The translations under genes and the position numbers were made by a program. The notes below the pieces were generated by a model. The model searched no databases. It was not told the origin of the DNA and saw only the letters and a program-made list of their open reading frames with translations. From Brachionus rotundiformis (taxonomy: Eukaryota > Rotifera > Eurotatoria > Ploima > Brachionidae), in the NCBI GenBank assembly GCA_016802295.1, contig JAESIW010000203.1:757861-811833 (forward strand): a stretch of DNA of 53,973 nt, in the 5' to 3' direction. This document shows, in pieces, positions 33,226 through 45,004 of this stretch. Position 1 is the stretch's first letter, and each line of letters opens with the position of its first letter.

Positions 33226-33543
33226 AAGGATTCGGGAAAAGTGCGGATAAATTTTTAAGTTTAGGGTCACATTAGGGACACTTTTAGACATTAAGAATAG
33301 ATTAGTGATTAAAGTAAGCCAGCTCCAAAAGAAACCAAAGTTTTGCTGTCAAGCTGGGAATATCAGAGTCTGATAGAAAAAATTTGTATTAAAATTAAAG
33401 GAGTACCAAACAAACTCTTTAAATGGACACCTTAAAGGCGACCGAAGCATGACCAGCTGTACATTGCATACAACAATGGAAAAGTTGAACAACTCATTGC
33501 AATGTACCAGAATATAGTCCATTATACAAAAATGAATCATAAT
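33225..33543 (+). pseudogene. Degenerate coding sequence of unknown family
   Basis: One frame reads SSWEYQSLIEKICIKIKGV and on to FKWTP, a stop, then RRPKHDQLYIAYNNGKVEQL and IAMYQNIVHYTK before TAA. Upstream, in another frame, LGTLLDIKNRLVIKVSQLQ. The conserved reading sense across a stop and a frameshift suggests a dead gene or element; I do not recognise it. Confidence 0.35.
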
Positions 33544-33979
33544 TAATTATTTTATTTTTTAAAAATCCAATAAATATTTTCTAGAAGATTTAGTTTCTCT
33601 TATTTATTAGATATCATTCAAAAATTAAACCGTAAAATTTTAATTAAATATTCTCATTTATCATTTAAACTGAATTCCAAAGACTATAAAATTCGATTAT
33701 AAAATTTTAATTTTAATTTCATTGAATAATCAAAATATTAAATTGATAATTAAAAAATTAATTTTTTTCATCTAAGTTTAAATATTAAAATCTAAAATTT
33801 GGAATAATTGTTGGTATTGTGAATTCCAAAAACAAACAGAACAAAAATTTTTCCTATTTTGATAAATCAAAGCTTACTAAGATAAATTTATCTAAAAAAA
33901 TACTGCAACATAGTGCAACATACCTTCTTGCAAATTTTTTATCAGAAATAAAAACATTTTTTGATCTGTTTAGGTAAAC

Positions 33980-34310
33980 AAAATCAATAATCAATTTAAG
34001 TCCTATTGATGTTTTTGTACCGTGAAGCAACAAGCTTCAGTGTTTGCCAAAAAAGATTATGTTACGCGCTTGGAACCTGGCATTTATTTGTTCGATAATC
34101 GTAATTATTACCATGGAACCTGTCAAATCAGAAATCGTGCTGGAATATGTAGCTGCAAATATTATTTGAAGTATAAGATTTGTAGCCACCTACACACATC
34201 TGACCTTACTTAAAATTAAATTAACTGAGACTTTTGATAATTTGCCTAAAAAAGATCGACCAAAAATTCTTCAAAAGCCTCAGAACATTAATTTTATATT
34301 ATATTAGATT
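33980..34310 (+). pseudogene. SWIM zinc-finger (MULE transposase-like) fragment
   Basis: The frame from about 34022 has the SWIM signature C-S-C-(8)-C-S-H in ICSCKYYLKYKICSHL, preceded by a typical beta stretch (VTRLEPGIYLFDNRNYYHGT). After a stop, LPKKDRPKILQKPQN corresponds to the basic linker found after SWIM fingers in these proteins. Only a fragment remains. Compare 49615-50729. Confidence 0.7.
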
Positions 34311-35585
34311 AAGATTTTTTAGAAAGCTTTAAGCTCATTTTTAATGTTATGCCGCAAACAGTTTTGAACCATAAAGTTGCTTTTTTATCATTAGATATTA
34401 ATTGCAAAATATCAAAAATGTCGCAGCCTAGATTTTATTTTATAGAGCTACACCTCATCGAATTTCAATAATTTTATCAGAGATTTTATTTCTTGGTAAC
34501 ATAAACTCTAAAATACCAATTTAAAATTAATTACCTCTAAATAATTGATAAAAAATTGAGAAAAAAATCCTTGAATTATAAACTTTTTGTAATTTTTTTA
34601 TTTGCATTTTAATAAATTATTTAAATAAATAACTAAAAAAGTGTTAATCTAAAATTAATAGCTCAGCAGCTGAACATTAATCAAATTTAATAATTTTCCA
34701 AATAAATAAATAAATAATAGTAATTTATGGGTTTTAAATATTTTCATATAAAAAAATGCAGCATTAGATAATATTTAACTAGCAAATTTTTTCATTATTA
34801 AATTCATAACTTTCTCTGCTTATGTCATTGCTATTAAAAAAATTGTCAACAAAATTGATAATGTCATAGATAAGCTCTGCTATTTTACTTGTTGAGAGCA
34901 TATGTTTTTAAAATGAGCAATTTTATCTAAATATCAAAACGTGACTTCATTTTTACTTTAACTTTTCTAAGTGTCGGAATATTTTTTCCCAAAACGCTAA
35001 TTACTTTCTATTGAAATAATATTTACTTAAAACCAACATTACTTTTTTCACAGAAAATAATTTTTTCCAATTCTGAATTCTAAAAATTTCTTAAGATCAG
35101 CTTTTTAACAAAAAAATGAAAAAATTAATTTAATCCGAGCAATCAAAGTAACGCAGTTTATCTAAAAACATTTTATTTTGATGATATTTTTTTAAAACAT
35201 CTTCTCTTATTATTTTGAATTTTTTATTCAATAAAAATATTTGCTTGATTGACTTATCCAAATTGAAATTTTTATTTTTTTTTAAATTAAATTATTAGCT
35301 TTATGTTTTCTTTCGAAGAATATTTTTATTTTGATAAATCTTATCTTAAACACATTAATTCGGTTTTTCTAATCAAAAAATAATACTTTTTAAATAAAAA
35401 TTTACGCTTGTTAACATTTGAATGGCTGCTTTATATAGTTATTTTTTTAAAATTATTAAATATCTTAATAAAGCTGTTTAAATATCATCTAAAAAATTTA
35501 CAAATAAGATTATCATGATAAATGTATATATTTGATTCTAATTGAACTTTGGAAAAAAATTAAATGCTAAGTTGATGATTTTATA
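34310..35585. other. AT-rich stretch, nothing recognised
   Basis: No open frame of interest on either strand. Confidence 0.5.
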
Positions 35586-35589
35586 ATCA

Positions 35590-36210
35590 TGCTCAATCAA
35601 AGCTAATCGGAAAACTCGGGTTTGTGGAGGTGTCTATATTTTTTGTAAAGATGGTTAGTACTTTATTTTCTTATTGATGGTCAAATTCTAAATTCAGAAA
35701 AAACTGAACAAGTATGGTGCTCAATCAAAGTTTATAAGAATAGAAAACATTTTAACTAGTTGTATCTATTGATCTCTGAATTTCAACGACTAGGAGGTTC
35801 TTTCATCTAGTTTAGTAAGAGTTGGTGAACTTTTGACTCATGGTTCCTTTGTCTTAGTTCTTATTTTCGGTGATTTTATTTATTTATTTTATTTATTTAT
35901 AAATTGGGTTTGGCTTATTTCATCCAAGTCTTTATAGAAGTAAATGTACTTCCTTATAGACAGCATTTTAGAAGTTAAAATAAAATCAAGTTTATAAATT
36001 TAAGTTTAAAAAATTTGAAATGGGACAGGTTTAAATAAATTATATAGTTATAACTAGATGTGGTAGAGGACGACAATTCGGTGATTTTAATTTCACTAAC
36101 ATTGATTAGACTAACGAATACTATAGTATGGTTGATGACTAGTTTTTTCAGCGAGATTTAGTGATACTCTCGATGATTAGTTTTTGATACAAAATGTTCA
36201 TTCACTCACT
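35590..36210 (+). mobile_element. LINE endonuclease-domain fragment, interrupted
   Basis: Translates in pieces to NRKTRVCGGVYIFCKDG, EQVWCSIK and, split by the insertion at 35879-36076, GDF/NFTNID, the APE-type endonuclease motifs of LINE ORF2. Many stops. Confidence 0.6.
35879..36076 (-). mobile_element. 198-bp nested retroposon with 13-bp target duplication
   Basis: TTCGGTGATTTTA occurs at 35866-35878 and 36077-36089, precisely flanking the insert. The left end is an A/T tail that reads AAATAAATAAAATAAATAAA on the minus strand, so the element inserted in minus orientation as a truncated LINE 3' end or SINE. It interrupts the GDFNF motif of the host LINE. Confidence 0.85.
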
Positions 36211-36485
36211 TAGTAGTAGTAGTAGTAGTTCTTGCTGCGACACCTAACATATTGAGTGTCTGAGCCCATCACTGCCATTTGGCCGTGTGGAGCTGTAGCA
36301 GCCGATTCCATTGAATTTATCTAAAGACTTTTTGAAACACGCAGTTGATTTAGATTTTACTACATATTATAATCTTCTGACAACTTATTCCAATGCGGAA
36401 CTACCCTATTTGAGAAAAAGGTATGTCTGGCACTAACCGCAGCTGCAAAATCGTTTCTAATTTGAGCAGTGAAACTTTCTCTCTG
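36205..36485 (-). mobile_element. LINE 3' end with (TAC)n tail, minus strand
   Basis: The minus strand gives QRESFTAQIRNDFAAAVSAR and HTFFSNRVVPHWNKLSED, the C-terminal signature of a CR1/L2-like RT ORF, then a GC-richer UTR and an ACTACTACTACTACTA tail at 36211-36229. Confidence 0.75.
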
Positions 36486-36491
36486 AACTCT

Positions 36492-36788
36492 TTGAAAAAT
36501 ATTAGTGATACTTATCTAGGAATCTTAAAACTTTTGATCAAGGTAATTGAATTAGATTTGGAAAAAAAATTATTATTATTAATGAATCAATTGGAGGTTT
36601 GAAATAAATAATTAGCTATTAATCTAATTAAGCAAAATTCAAATTGCATTTAAAAATATTAAATTTTTATTCTTTAATGTATAAACTTTATGTAAAATTG
36701 AGATTAATCATTAAGGATTAACGCTAATTTATTGGAAAATTTTGATAGTTACGTGTGTGCAACAATCTTGCTACCATGTTAAAAATTC
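36492..36788 (-). repeat. Long inverted repeat, arm 1 (LINE 3' end)
   Basis: About 296 bases nearly identical to the reverse complement of 38377-38673. Includes the C-terminal codons (VARLLHTRNYQNFPIN) of the LINE ORF above and its 3' UTR. Confidence 0.9.
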
Positions 36789-37380
36789 TTTTCCCTCTTA
36801 ACGCCGCAGCAGGACCATTGTATTCTGATCTATTTCTGATCAAATCTCTGACCAGGTCCACTTTTTCTAAACCATTGACTAATTTGTACATTTCAATCAA
36901 GTTTCCTCTCACTCTTCTTTCACTAAGCCTTGTCAAACCCAGTTTAACCAACCTCATTTCATACGACATATTTTTTAGATGCATAGGTATTTTTGTCGCC
37001 CTCTCTTGTATCCTCTCTAATTCATTCACATCCTTTTTCATACTTGGATTCCAAACCTGTACTGCATAGTCTAGGTGGGGTCTCACCATTGATGTATACA
37101 ATCTTAACCACAACCTTTCATCTCTACTTGTAAACGTTCGCTTTAGCATTCCAAGTACCCTATTCGCTTTAGCACAAGCATTTTTTACTTGGCGGGTCCA
37201 CTTTAAATCTGATGAGACCATCACTCCTAGATCCCTCTCACACTCTGTGGTCATTGATATAACATTTGAATTGTTTTCACCACATCTTAGCAATTATTTA
37301 TGTCTTTCATTTAGTCTGCCAAAATGCATCACTTTACACTTATCAGTACACATATCTTATCTTATCAATTAAATACAGGT
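36724..37380 (-). mobile_element. LINE reverse transcriptase C-terminal region, minus strand
   Basis: Open from 37293 to the stop at 36724; upstream the same frame reads CTDKCKVMHFGRLNERHK and then a TAA. Motifs: ECERDLGVMVSSDLKW, KANRVLGMLKRTF, RPHLDYAVQVWNP, LERIQERATKI and RRVRGNLIEMYKLVNG. This is the thumb and C-terminal region of a CR1/L2/jockey-type LINE. The polymerase core is missing. Confidence 0.85.
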
Positions 37381-37990
37381 TTTATGAGTAGCGAAGGGTA
37401 AAACCGTATTACAGGAATAAGTTCGTTAATAGGCCAACCCCTAGATAAAGTAAACAGTGGACATCTGACTTTAAAATTTCAATTTAAAAGAAAGTAAAGT
37501 GTCAAAGTCCTCTAACCAGACATATATGTATAGTAAAGATGATTATGCATCGATTACTCAACAATTATTAGAAATCGATTGGTCTCAAGAGTAAAATAAA
37601 TTAAACTTTGAAGATATTTTTCTGAGACACTATTCTAATATCGCTTTATATCAATAGTAAATTTCATGAATGTTAAAGGCTCTATTACATGGTTGACAAA
37701 GGATGTTAAGGAGAAGTTATAAAAATAATATAACTTTGAGGCTTCTTTGACCAGAGGATTCTGGTCACGTTTATCTAAGCTCTAATGTTGGTAGATATGT
37801 TGTAAGACTAAATTCGAAAAGCCTTCGCATATCCAATCCAAACAAACTAGATTCTTACCTTTGGTCCGTGAAAGACAGATGACTGAAAAATTGGCTGTAT
37901 TGGATATAGTGACCTGATCAGACAACAGATATAACTCTTTCTAATGCTAAGAAAACAATCTTCAGTGTTAATGATAAATTTATTTTTAAT
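37381..37990 (+). mobile_element. LINE fragment, ORF2 linker region, plus strand
   Basis: Pieces such as ASITQQLLEIDWSQE, LNFEDIFLRHYSNI and NVKGSITWLTKDVKEKL resemble the segment between endonuclease and RT in LINE ORF2. Heavily mutated. Lies between the two arms of the inverted repeat. Confidence 0.5.
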
Positions 37991-38376
37991 AACTTTTTCT
38001 AAGCTTCTAAAAAATATATATAGCTAAAATTTGGTAAAGAGAAATTAACAAAATATAATTTATTATTGAATTGTCATCAGCATTCAAGTTAAGACTTATT
38101 ACTAAAATTCGGAATATATTTTACCATGTTGCGAAATCGTTGGGTTTTGTATTAATTTGACACAAAAAAAATTATTCAATATTTACTACTGTAGGAGGAA
38201 GAAAGAAAACTAATAAAGTAAATTAAATCCTAATTAAGAGAATAGAAAATGAATCAAAAAAAAATCAGAAAAATAATTACTTAAATATTTATTTTCTGCT
38301 AATATCTGAAAATTAAAAAAAATAATTTTAACTAAGACCCAAAACCAAATTTTCTTTTGAACATAAGGTGTAATTA

Positions 38377-38673
38377 AAGAATTTTTAACATGGTAGCAAG
38401 ATTGTTGCACACACGTAACTATCAAAATTTTCCAATAAATTAGCGTTAATCCTTAATGATTAATCTCAATTTTACATAAAGTTTATACATTAAAGAATAA
38501 AAATTTAATATTTTTAAATGCAATTTGAATTTTGCTTAATTAGATTAATAGCTAATTATTTATTTCAAACCTCCAATTGATTCATTAATAATAATAATTT
38601 TTTTTCCAAATCTAATTCAATTACCTTGATCAAAAGTTTTAAGATTCCTAGATAAGTATCACTAATAATTTTC
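38377..38673 (+). repeat. Long inverted repeat, arm 2 (LINE 3' end)
   Basis: Partner of 36492-36788, in plus orientation; spacer of about 1.59 kb. Confidence 0.9.
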
Positions 38674-38762
38674 AAAATAAAAACGTTACTATTTTCCTAT
38701 TTTTATCTTAAAAATATTTTTTTTAAGATGTGATAGTCTCTGTTGTTAACATTTTCTAATTT

Positions 38763-38876
38763 TCAGCCACTCTTTTTAACAGAAAATGTTCTTTGTAGTT
38801 TTTCCAGACAGTTCTTGATTCCGCGAATGGTACGAGCTGGTCCATCATCTGTAATAGAGCTCATCAACTCATTCAT
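38763..38876 (-). CDS. Short unassigned open frame, 37 residues
   Basis: An ATG frame (MNELMSSITDDGPARTIRGI, then KNCLEKLQRTFSVKKSG) with GC-richer, protein-like composition, just beyond inverted-repeat arm 2. It has no recognised homologue and could be a LINE-related scrap. Confidence 0.2.
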   Translation of the reverse strand: MNELMSSITDDGPARTIRGIKNCLEKLQRTFSVKKSG

Positions 38877-38929
38877 TTAAAATTCTAAATTTTTTTTTTA
38901 AATTTTTTTATTTGCTTTTACTATTAATA

Positions 38930-39125
38930 AATGGGCTCAATCATCCCTCTATGGGTTTTGACCTTAGGTCTCTTTGATTGAGTTGAGATATATCTACATT
39001 CGTACGGCTAGTTTTTATGATCTTAACCAGTTTAGTTGCTTCTCTTTGAACAATTTCAAGCAATATCAATGTTGGTAATGATGATGCCCAGGTCCCGTTC
39101 TTTTTCAGTTTGGTTAGTTGGTTTT
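38930..39125 (-). mobile_element. LINE RT scrap, minus strand
   Basis: GKPTNQTEKERDLGIIITNI matches the ERDLG-V motif upstream of the RT thumb; stops follow. Confidence 0.5.
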
Positions 39126-39129
39126 CCTT

Positions 39130-41180
39130 TCAATTTTAAGCTTAAAAATGCTTATAATATATAATTTATTTCAGAAACTTCAAATTAAATCAAGTTGGAA
39201 TTAAAATTACAAAGCCATATTCAAAAAAATCTTTTAAAACTGTTTTAATAATTAAGACTTTATTTTCCAGACTTACCAACTTATCTTTTTTTAAAAATAA
39301 AACATTTTACCTTAAACATTAAATATTTTTTTATTTAAAAAAGGCTCCGAATAATAGGCTTTTTGATTTTAGAAAAGATTTGACTAATGTTATTATAATC
39401 AAAAGCAAAACTGCAACCTAGATTTTTGACGTCCAGATTATTTCCATAATTGGCTTGACAGAAATTTTCAAGAAAAGGAAGTATTTTGAGGATTTGATTG
39501 AATCAAAGATTTGTTGTACCATTACCGGGCTTGTTTCTGAGTTATTTAGCAATTTTAATTGAAATTAATATTACAAGTTAATTAAATAAAAAGAGATATT
39601 CTCCAAAAAGATAATTGTTATGGTATTTGAAATCCATTTAAGCCTAAATAAAAAAAATTTGCAAAGCGTAAGAGATCTAAGGATAGAAGAACAAATCTGA
39701 GAGATAATGCAGACATTTAAAAAACATTTAAAATCTAGTAAGATAAACTATTGAGAGTTCGAACTATAAAATTAAGTTTATATAAAGAACGAAATTGAAG
39801 TCTAAAAAAATTGCTTATTTAAAAAAAATTTATATTTAAATCTTGATAATAATAATAACAATAATATAAGTTACAACAAGCTAGCAAGCTAGACTTGCGA
39901 AAATAGGAAACAGTAGGATGCCATTTATGGTAACTGTGGTATATACTGTGTTTAGAGCACAGCCACTTCCTTAAATTTTGAACAAAATTGTGAAATTAAC
40001 TAAAACTATCTTTCCTAAATTAAACTGATTTATTTTTAAAAATTAATATTTATTAGCTATAATTAATTTTTGTTATATTTTTTACCATTTTTTAATAATT
40101 AATTAATTTAAATAATAAGCTGTCAATGAATCCAAAACAGCTTGTTTTTAACTTTATATTTAAAAAAATTCTTCTTAAAATACCAAAAAAAAATATTTTA
40201 ATGACTAAAATTTTTGTTTACCTATTTTAAATTTAAATATCATGAATCAACTCCAGTAATAAAGAATTAGTGTGCGATTAAAAAAGCTAATTGAATCAAG
40301 AATTAATCCCAGGCTTTAGACTCAATCTTAGCCCATAAAAATTTATCTAATGTTATCTTTAAATTTTTTCAACTCAGGATAAAAAAATAAAATACATTCT
40401 ATTGATAAAATATTTTTATTTAACAGCTTGAGAATCATTTATCTACATAGTTTTAATAAATTTTCTGACTAGTGAGAAAATAATAAAAATATTTTAGATC
40501 GAATTCTTAGATCAAAAGTTTTAAGCAATTTTAAAAAGTTTATTTGGCAAAAAAAATTACCAATAATAAATATTAACACTAGAATTAAAAATTTAGTAGT
40601 TGCTTTGGTTGCGTCATTAGATATAATGAAAAATCAACGAGACATTGATTGATCCACAACCAGGTAAATAAGAAATTGAAAAAAGGAATAAAATAATAAA
40701 TAGCTCGGTTGATGTTTACCCAGCAAATATATTAAAGCTAAAGCCTCCTGATTTTTAGATCCAATTTTAAGAATAAAAAATTTTATATTGAAAAATATAT
40801 CCTGATTTACTGATATTAAGCCAAATAACTTCTCTGTTTACACTCAGTAATCTAGGTCTTGAAAAGAAAATAATTATATAAAAATTAAATAAATTAGCAT
40901 CGTTGATTTTTTTTCAAGTATCACTAGTGTGGATTTTAGCATCATTTTTATATTTTTGGTAGCATAACAATGAAATTTAGTATCAGCAAAAACATAGAGT
41001 CCTAAAAATGAACTGTTTCATTTCCAAATTGTCTCAAAATTTAAAAATTTGTCAAAATGATAATAAAATTTTCAAAAAGGAGAACTTGATGATAAACTCA
41101 AAGCATAAAAACTTTAAAATAATTACACTTCTGAAATTAAAATTCACAATTGATTGAAAAAATTAATAAAATTAAATAAA
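39130..41180. other. AT-rich stretch; possible LINE tail at 39840-39960
   Basis: No gene. An (AATAAT)n run at 39848-39865 followed by GC-richer sequence resembles 48226-48310 and may be a minus-strand LINE tail. Confidence 0.4.
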
Positions 41181-41189
41181 TTTCTTTAA

Positions 41190-42450
41190 AATATTCTTGA
41201 TTAACTGCTCTTCTAATTATGATCACAAAAATTCTTGGTTTAAGCCGCCTCAGCCAGACCAACCAGTCTTTGAAAGTAGGTACTATAATAAAATGAAAAT
41301 GCTGTGTGTGGAATTTTCATAGGTCAATATACACAGACTTCTCAAAGTCATTTGATGAGTCACAAAAAGTTAGTCAAAAAATTAGAGAACCATGAAATTA
41401 CAGGAAAATTACTCAGTTGGATCAAATCTTTTTTGTTTCATAGAAAACAACGAGTTATCATACAAAATCTGATTGGTTAGATGTAACAAGTGGGGTCCCT
41501 CAAGGTTCTGTACTTGGACCACTTCTCTTTGATAATTTTATTAATGACCTTCCAGATATATTCATGGGAAGATGTTCTCTGTATGCGGATGACTGCAAGA
41601 TATACTGTATATTTAATGGAGTAACTGAGAAAAGGAGGAGAGTGCAATTACAAAACGATATCAATAGTCTTGTCGAATGCTGTACTGAATGATTAATGAA
41701 TCACAATATTGAGAATGTGAAGTAACGCATGTTGGCAGAAAAAAATCCAAAAACGGATTATTTTATAACCAAAGTAAAGAAAATTCATTAGTTGACCGAA
41801 ACTTTTGAGCAGAAAGATCTAGAAGTCATTATAAAAACCGTCATGAAATAGTGTGAACAAATAAATGCGTCATGGGCAAGAGCAAATAGAGTTTTAGGAA
41901 AAGTTGTATTTGGTTTTAACAACCATGATATCGCTATTATTAAAAAAATGTACACTTGTCTTGTTTGATCCCTGGAATATGCTGTTTCAGTATGGAATCC
42001 ATACCTGAAGAAAGATATAGACACACTTGCGAAAGTACGGAGAAGAGTGACACAAAGTTTAGATGTATTTTGTGATCTAGATTATGTGGATAGACTTAAG
42101 AGACTGAACCTAACAACACTATCAACTAGGAGGAGACACGGTGATCTAATACCGATGTACAAGATCAGAAATGAACTTGATAAGATAAGTTGGTATAGGA
42201 ATTTACTGGAAAGTAAAAATGGGTATAATACAAGAGGAAATTGATATGGATTAAGAAGAGGACTAATTAGAAACTGTTTCCTAGATATAATTTGTTTTCT
42301 TATAGTGATTAAAACCAATTTACAAATGAAGTGATAGAATCGAAAACAATTTACTTATTTAAAAACAAATTGGAACGACTAAAATATTGCTTAAAGTCTG
42401 GTAAATCCAGATTTCACGCAAAGCGTAGCAATTATTATTATTTTTATTTA
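41190..42450 (+). mobile_element. LINE reverse transcriptase, near-complete core, frameshifted
   Basis: In order across three frames: YTDFSKSFDESQKV (first Asp block), SGVPQGSVLGPLLF, CSLYADDCKIYC (YADD catalytic box intact), ARANRVLGKVVFGF, LEYAVSVWNPYLKKDIDTL and RRRHGDLIPMYKIRNELD. It ends with an ATTATTATT tail at 42430-42450. At least four frameshifts or stops make it inactive. Confidence 0.85.
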
Positions 42451-42544
42451 CTTTTATTCAGGTCAACCGAGAGTTCAGCTTATTTCTTCACCAGACCTGA
42501 TACAGCGCCTACAGCCATGGAAAATATTGGCGCGATTTAACTCG

Positions 42545-44395
42545 ATTCTCACTCGAAGCATTTATTTCAAGCTTTCTTTTTTCTGATCATAATATTTTCG
42601 GCTTAATGCTTCAGTCTTTCCCAAAGGAAAGCTTATAAACTAATCAGGATCAAGTCAATTTGGATGCAGCTAGTTTTTTAGCTCTAAAAGCCATACATAA
42701 TAATTCTCAATTCATTTTATATATTTATTCTTGACTTATCTGAATATAATTTTTTTAAATTCCTTTTATTGAATGATACATATGACACTTAATTTTACTT
42801 AGCATATCACGATATTTATTTTAAAATAAGCTCCGAAACTTATCTTTCCTATTGTGCTTGTCAAACCCAATTTAGAATACCCTGACTATGAAAAATTGTC
42901 TTCAGAAATTTATACTAAACTACAGCTATTAATTCATGAAAACTCTTATTCTGTTGTTGTTTTATATAATTCCTTAATAGAATAGCTAAAGTAAATTAAA
43001 TTGATATTTAAATTTTCAAAATTAAGAAATAAATGTATTTGAGAAATAATAAATTTTTTCATCATCTAAAATTATTATTATTCATGACTAAGCCTGTGTT
43101 TTATTAAACAATATTTAATTAAAAATAAATTTTGAAACACTAATAAAAATTTTTTGAATTCCCCTTTTTTGAATTTAGGTAAAAATTCGAAAATCGATTC
43201 ATTTTTGGAAACTTGTTAGAAATCCATAATGATTAATATTGTTTTTTATGAAATAATATTAATTATTCAATCCAAAGTATAAAATTAAAGTATGAAATAT
43301 CCATTTTTTTAAATTTTAATTTTTAATTCATTAAAAAATTAATCTTAAATTTTTAGAAAATTTAAAAATAATTCCAAGTAAATGAGAATTTACAGTCTGA
43401 ATTTTAAGGATATAATGAAATGACAGCATAAAACATATACTTCAGAAGCTTAATAAAAATTTATTTCGATTAGAAGCTTTTAAATGCATTCGCCTCCAAT
43501 TAATTTTAAACCAACATTTAAAATATACTCTTCTATTCATTTAGATGTATCATAAACTAATTCAAATCAAATCCTTTTGATGAAATGAATCAAATTTGAA
43601 TAATAATGTGATACCAGAAAAATTTTGGTTGACAAAATCTACTTTAAAGCTTTTAGAAATAATAATAGATTTTTATCTTTTTTGAAAAATTAAAATATGC
43701 TATTTTAAATAATAAGAATTCATTTATGATTATTATTAATTTTTTAGAATAGGAGTACATCAAAAGACTTGAGCTCCTAATTCTAACTTATCTTAAAATG
43801 AGACGTATGAGGGGTGATTAATTTATATTCATACCATTTGTTTGGTTAGGTTTGGTAAGGGAAGAAATTTTTTAATTAATTTTATTTGTTGTTTTAACAA
43901 AATTTTTAAATCGAAAAAAAAACTTAAAAAAGAAACAAAATAACATTTTATCTCGAATGACTTGAAAAAAATAAGTCACTCGAATTATTTGATTTAAATA
44001 TAAAAAAATTAAATTAAATTTTTTATTGTTTAATTTAATTATTTATTAAGATATATTTTTAAGGCACTCAAGTAAATTTTCAATATTAAACATGAATTTT
44101 TTTTAACAGCTCTTGGACAAATGTTCAAAATTTGCTCAAAGTTGGAAAAAGATTTCTAATCCGAGTAAATCTACCAAAAGTAAAAATGGCTTAATGGTAA
44201 TGAGATACAACTTACTCGGAAGTTGATCGCGTTTTATGGTAACTCCAGTTCGTGGAGTCACTAAGACTGGTGAATAATGTAAATAGAATTTGTTTATGTG
44301 GGAAAATTTAGATTTGCTCTTGTGATTGTTTCATCACAATATCATTAAATTATTCTATAACTATTTTAATTAAATAATAATTATGACAAATATTT
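42545..44395. other. AT-rich stretch, no gene
   Basis: Nothing assignable on either strand. Confidence 0.45.
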
Positions 44396-44399
44396 AACA

Positions 44400-44665
44400 T
44401 CAAAATCAGTAAATGGCCAAAAAACTTTTGAATTTTTATACTCAAGACTTATAAATTGCTTTTTGATCAAGAGATCAATGTTAAAATTTATAGCATTCAA
44501 GCATTCAATTTTTAATAATATTAATTTGATTTTCTCAGATTTCAATATTTTATTTTTTAACTAGTTTTAATATAAATTTATTCATCTTTAATTTGTAAAA
44601 TTGATTTTATATTATTTAAATAAATGGAGTGTTGATCGGTCTTTATGACAAGGACACTTAGCTAA
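44400..44665 (+). mobile_element. LINE 3' end, plus strand, same family as 22190-22665
   Basis: Encodes FLYSRLINCFLIKRSMLKF and FKHSIFNNINLIF and ends AAATAAATGGAGTGTTGATC then GGTCTTTATGACAAGGACAC. Confidence 0.8.
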
Positions 44666-44669
44666 AATA

Positions 44670-44920
44670 AATTGGAACCATCCAAAAAAACTTGCCACTC
44701 GATGAATTGTTCTGGTCTAGCGAGGAGTATACCAACACAGAATGTCCAAACAACTGACTAGAATCAACCGACGGGAGCATTTCATTCTTAACAACTGGAC
44801 ATCAGATAGCCTCCTCAAAAAAATCAGAGAACTTATGTAAGAAAATAGTTGACGAAATCAATTTATCACCAAAGTCAATAGCGAATGACCACTCACCGTA
44901 GCTTATTATTATTAAACTCT
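44670..44920 (+). mobile_element. LINE or retroposon tail fragment
   Basis: GC-richer segment with the broken frame RMSKQLTRINRREHFILNNW and TSDSLLKKIREL, ending in a CTTATTATTATTA tail. Family uncertain. Confidence 0.4.
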
Positions 44921-45004
44921 TAAAAAAATATTTTAAATTAAAAAATTTTATTAAAATTAAAATAAATTATTTAAAATAGTTGAATAAAAAATTAAAAAAA
45001 TTCA

